A DNA stretch of 14,763 bases. It comes from Wenzhouxiangella sp. (GTDB taxonomy: Bacteria; Pseudomonadota; Gammaproteobacteria; Xanthomonadales; Wenzhouxiangellaceae). Below the pieces are notes generated by a model. That model did no database searches. It had not been told where the DNA came from and saw nothing but the letters and a program-made list of their open reading frames with translations. Numbering within the stretch: position 1 is the first letter of the stretch; every line of letters starts with the position of its first letter. Both the position numbers and the translations under genes were made by a program. Shown piece after piece: positions 12,155-14,763 of the stretch. Where the stretch lies: NCBI GenBank assembly GCA_007123575.1, contig SKKV01000161.1, positions 1 to 14,763 of the forward strand, written 5' to 3'.

Positions 12155-14763
12155 CTATGACCCGTCAGGCTCGCCCTTGCTGCGACTCTGCCAATCAGCC
12201 GCTTCTTGTCGGTAGCCTTGCTCCGGGCTTTGGGTGGCCCAGTCACGGTACAGATCGGCCAGGTCGGCGGCGGTGGTCAGGGTGCGCTCGTGGTGCTCGC
12301 CCAGTGCCTGTTCGAAGATGGCATGCGCCTCCAGCCAGGCAGCTTCAGCGTCGGTGAATCGCTCCAAGGCATGCAGGGCACCGGCATGTCCGGCCAGAAA
12401 GGAGGCGGTATGCCAGTGGCCTTCAGGCAGGGCGGATCGGGCGCCGTCCACGGCCTCGCGATAGCGCTGCTCGGACTGAGTGGTCTGGCCGAGTTGAAGG
12501 TGGAGGCGGCCGACGTTGTTCAGGTAAATCAGGGTGTTGGGGTGTTGCTCGCCGAGAATGATGCGGGCGCGTTCCAGGGCTTCCAGGACCAGCGGCGCCG
12601 CCTCTTCCAGTCGCCCCAGTCGGTTGAGCAGGTGCCCCATGTTGTTGATCGATTGCAGTGTCAGGCGATGTTCGTTGCCGAGCAGGTGCCGGCGACCCTC
12701 CAGCGCCTGCTGGTAATAGGGCAGGGCGTCGGCAGGGCGCTCCATCTCGATCAGCAGGCCGCCGAGATTGTTGAGCGCGGTCAGCGTTTCCGGGTGATCA
12801 TTACCGTACAGTGCCTGTCGGCCGGCAAGTGCCGCCTCGTAGTAGGGCAATGCTTCTTCATGGCGACCCTGCAGTTTGAGCATGTAGCCCAGGGCATGGG
12901 TGGTGATGAGGGTTTGATGGTGGCCTGGCCCGAGGATTTCCCGCTGTCCGGAGAGTGCCCGGCGAAAATAGGACTCGGCCAGTTCGAGCTCGCCACGGGC
13001 ATTGTAGTTGGCGCCCAGGTTGGTCAGCGCGTTCAAAGTCCGCGCATCCCGGTCTCCGGCCACCCGACGATACCCGCTGAAGGCCTCTTCATAAAGCCGG
13101 TACTGATCGTCACGTCGGCCCAGTCGTCCGTACAGCAATCCCAGGTGGTCAATGGCATCCAGGGTGTCGAGATGGTTCTCGCCCAGCAGTTTTCGACGAA
13201 TGGCCAGCGCCTGTTTCTGCGGCGCCAGCGCCTGTTCGCGCAGCCCGACGCTTAGCATGCTGGTTGCCACGGTCTGCAACAGCCGGGCGCGCACCAGGGG
13301 CTGGTCGGCGAATTGTTCGTCGATTGATGCCAGCGCGGTCGAAAAGATGTTCTGTTCCAGTGACGCTCGGGCGAGATCGGTGAAATTGACCGCGTGTAGC
13401 ATGTCTTCAAGTCGACCGGATTCGGCCGGACCGGACTGCGCGTAGGCTTCCTCTGAAGCCGACGATTGTCGGTAACGAGCCAGGATGTCGTCACGAATGC
13501 GCGCACCCATGTCGGCGCTGTCGACCAGGGCAAACTGGCTGGTCTGAAACGCCACCACCTGCTGCAGTTCATCGGCCAGGCGCTGGCTGCCCTGTTCGGC
13601 GCTGAAGGCCCGGGCAGCTTCGAACGTGGCCCGATCGCGTTCCAAGGTTGCCTGGTGTGCCTGCCAGAGCGCGCCGACCGTGGCCAGGCAAAGCAATAGC
13701 GAGGCGACTGCGCCAGCGCTCACCCCCAACCAGTGACGCTGGACGAAGCGTGTTGCCAGGTAGGCGCGGGTAGGCCGGCAGGCCTTGACCGGTAGCCGCT
13801 GCCGGTATCGCTGCACGTCGTCAAGTAACTGCACGACGCCGGCATAACGTGCTTTCGGTGACTCCGCACAGGCCCTTTTCAGGATGGCTGCAAGATCGGA
13901 TGAACGCGCGATCCCCGCCGGCACGGCCGGTGAGATTGGCATTGGGTCGGAAGGGTCGAAGGCTTGGCTGTCGATCAGCCATTGCAGCGTTTTGCCCAGG
14001 GCCCAGACGTCCGATTGGGTGGAGGCTTCGTCGCCGGCCCTTTGCTCGGGCGCCGAAAACGCCGGTGTCAGCCCACGAACTTCGCGTTCCGGCCTGACGA
14101 TTTCATCCGCCAGCAGGCGGCCGACACCGAAGTCAACCAGCCGCGCCTGACCATGGGCGGTGACCAGGACATTACCGGGTTTGAGGTCGCCGTGGACCAC
14201 GCGCCGCTGGTGGGCGTGGGCGACGGCGTCGGCAATCTGTTCGAACAGGTCCAGGCGTTGCGCCAGACTCGGCGCCTCCGCTTGCAGGTATTGCGGCAGG
14301 GTCTGCCCGTCGACCCACTCCATGACCAGGTAGGTCTGGTCGTCCTGGGTGGCGCCACCATCGATCAGGCGGGCGATGTGGCGATGGTCGAGGCGGGCGA
14401 GCAACTCCCGTTCCAGCTTCAGTCGTTCATCGAGACTTTGGCGCTTGACACGGATCAGCTTGATCGCCGCATCCATCTCGAAGGCACCATCGGCGCGTTC
14501 GGCCCGGTACACCGTTCCCATGCCGCCACTGCCAGCATCTTCGAGGATTCGCCACGGCCCCAGACGAGTACCCGGCGGCAGCCGCAGTTCTCTTGAACGC
14601 TGCGAATCCCGAACGGCCTGACCGGCACGATCGAACAGGGTATCCAGGAATTCACCCGGCTGTTCGCTGGCGGCGACCAGCTCGCTCAGCCATAGAGCAA
14701 TGCGCGGATGACTACTTTCGAACCGTGAAAGCTGGGTTCGGCATTCAACCTCGTCGAGCTCCA
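12155..14763 (-). CDS. Transmembrane Hanks-type Ser/Thr protein kinase with C-terminal TPR array (partial, N-terminus outside window)
   Basis: 868 residues are visible. The frame stays open to the right edge, so the first internal Met (14521) lies inside the glycine loop and is not the start. Below, numbering is from that Met. The 80 preceding residues end in GPWRILEDAGSGGMGTVYRA, the ATP-binding loop. Lys21 (AAIK) follows, then an alpha-C Glu in ERELLARLDH, the catalytic HGDLKPGN (110-117), DFG (130-132) and SAPEQ (about 156-160). The catalytic Arg of HRD is replaced by Gly. A juxtamembrane segment leads to one membrane span at about 265-286 (LGVSAGAVASLLLCLATVGAL). Beyond it, presumably in the periplasm, come a helical stretch and eight TPR units of exactly 42 residues, likely a protein-binding sensor. 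The ECF sigma gene follows by 24 nt and is a plausible signalling partner. Confidence 0.94.
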   Translation of the reverse strand, partial: ELDEVECRTQLSRFESSHPRIALWLSELVAASEQPGEFLDTLFDRAGQAVRDSQRSRELRLPPGTRLGPWRILEDAGSGGMGTVYRAERADGAFEMDAAIKLIRVKRQSLDERLKLERELLARLDHRHIARLIDGGATQDDQTYLVMEWVDGQTLPQYLQAEAPSLAQRLDLFEQIADAVAHAHQRRVVHGDLKPGNVLVTAHGQARLVDFGVGRLLADEIVRPEREVRGLTPAFSAPEQRAGDEASTQSDVWALGKTLQWLIDSQAFDPSDPMPISPAVPAGIARSSDLAAILKRACAESPKARYAGVVQLLDDVQRYRQRLPVKACRPTRAYLATRFVQRHWLGVSAGAVASLLLCLATVGALWQAHQATLERDRATFEAARAFSAEQGSQRLADELQQVVAFQTSQFALVDSADMGARIRDDILARYRQSSASEEAYAQSGPAESGRLEDMLHAVNFTDLARASLEQNIFSTALASIDEQFADQPLVRARLLQTVATSMLSVGLREQALAPQKQALAIRRKLLGENHLDTLDAIDHLGLLYGRLGRRDDQYRLYEEAFSGYRRVAGDRDARTLNALTNLGANYNARGELELAESYFRRALSGQREILGPGHHQTLITTHALGYMLKLQGRHEEALPYYEAALAGRQALYGNDHPETLTALNNLGGLLIEMERPADALPYYQQALEGRRHLLGNEHRLTLQSINNMGHLLNRLGRLEEAAPLVLEALERARIILGEQHPNTLIYLNNVGRLHLQLGQTTQSEQRYREAVDGARSALPEGHWHTASFLAGHAGALHALERFTDAEAAWLEAHAIFEQALGEHHERTLTTAADLADLYRDWATQSPEQGYRQEAADWQSRSKGEPDGS
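12176..13183 (-). repeat. Eight tandem 42-residue TPR units (126-nt period) of kinesin-light-chain type
   Basis: Within the kinase gene, units are anchored on the Gly of LLGENHLDTL, VAGDRDARTL, ILGPGHHQTL, LYGNDHPETL, LLGNEHRLTL, ILGEQHPNTL, ALPEGHWHTA (Pro at the anchor) and ALGEHHERTL. Anchor codons begin at 13183 and recur every 126 nt down to 12301, with no insertion or deletion. Each unit continues with an NNLGxLLxxxGR-like helix. Sequence between units is well diverged, so the array is old rather than freshly duplicated. The last unit is weaker and runs to the C-terminal tail. Confidence 0.85.

Noticed and set aside
12206..13255. Plus-strand open frame of 349 codons
   Set aside because: It mirrors the TPR region of the kinase, and the 126-nt periodicity belongs to the minus-strand protein.
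12155..14521. Kinase gene starting at the internal Met at 14521
   Set aside because: That Met is part of the glycine-rich loop GSGGMGTVYRA. The same frame continues upstream with typical kinase leader sequence to the window edge.
1..14763. CRISPR arrays, insertion sequences, tRNA or rRNA genes
   Set aside because: I saw no direct-repeat/spacer pattern, no transposase-like protein, no terminal inverted repeats and no tRNA-like segment on either strand.

Overview
The window is a high-GC bacterial chromosome segment in which every gene I can support lies on the minus strand. Descriptions therefore run from high to low coordinates. The mix of genes suggests a gammaproteobacterium of the Xanthomonadales/Wenzhouxiangellaceae kind: a Ser/Thr kinase with a TPR array beside an ECF sigma factor, a membrane-bound FG-GAP/UnbV protein, an S9 peptidase, and the ligase-associated repair genes. 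That placement is inference; there is no rRNA or other marker to confirm it.

Right part (14763 to 11540): a signalling pair. A transmembrane Hanks-type Ser/Thr kinase, whose N-terminus lies outside the window, carries eight kinesin-light-chain-like TPR units with an exact 42-residue period. It is followed after 24 nt by an ECF sigma factor of the type often paired with such kinases.

Middle (about 11414 to 10360): a decayed lipoprotein alpha/beta hydrolase, with one small frameshift and one large internal deletion. A mostly non-coding stretch follows. It holds two inverted repeats and a candidate promoter for the next operon.

Central operon (10359 to 3821): three tightly packed genes. The first encodes a 927-residue protein that joins a multi-span, probably b-haem membrane domain to five CxxCH c-haem sites and a TPR tail. 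The second, starting at a TTG codon with a 4-nt overlap, is a membrane-anchored FG-GAP/ASPIC-UnbV propeller protein. The third, starting on the base after the previous stop, is a secreted S9 prolyl-oligopeptidase-family enzyme. Together they look like an envelope redox/processing module of unknown role, and this is the best candidate here for an undescribed system.

Left part (3752 to 1): the ligase-associated DNA repair cluster of exonuclease (SNM1-like metallo-beta-lactamase fold), ATP-dependent DNA ligase and Lhr-type DEXH helicase. The genes are joined by two ATGA overlaps. The helicase runs off the left edge. Only 68 nt and no evident terminator separate this cluster from the peptidase gene, so the six genes from 10359 to 1 could share one transcript.
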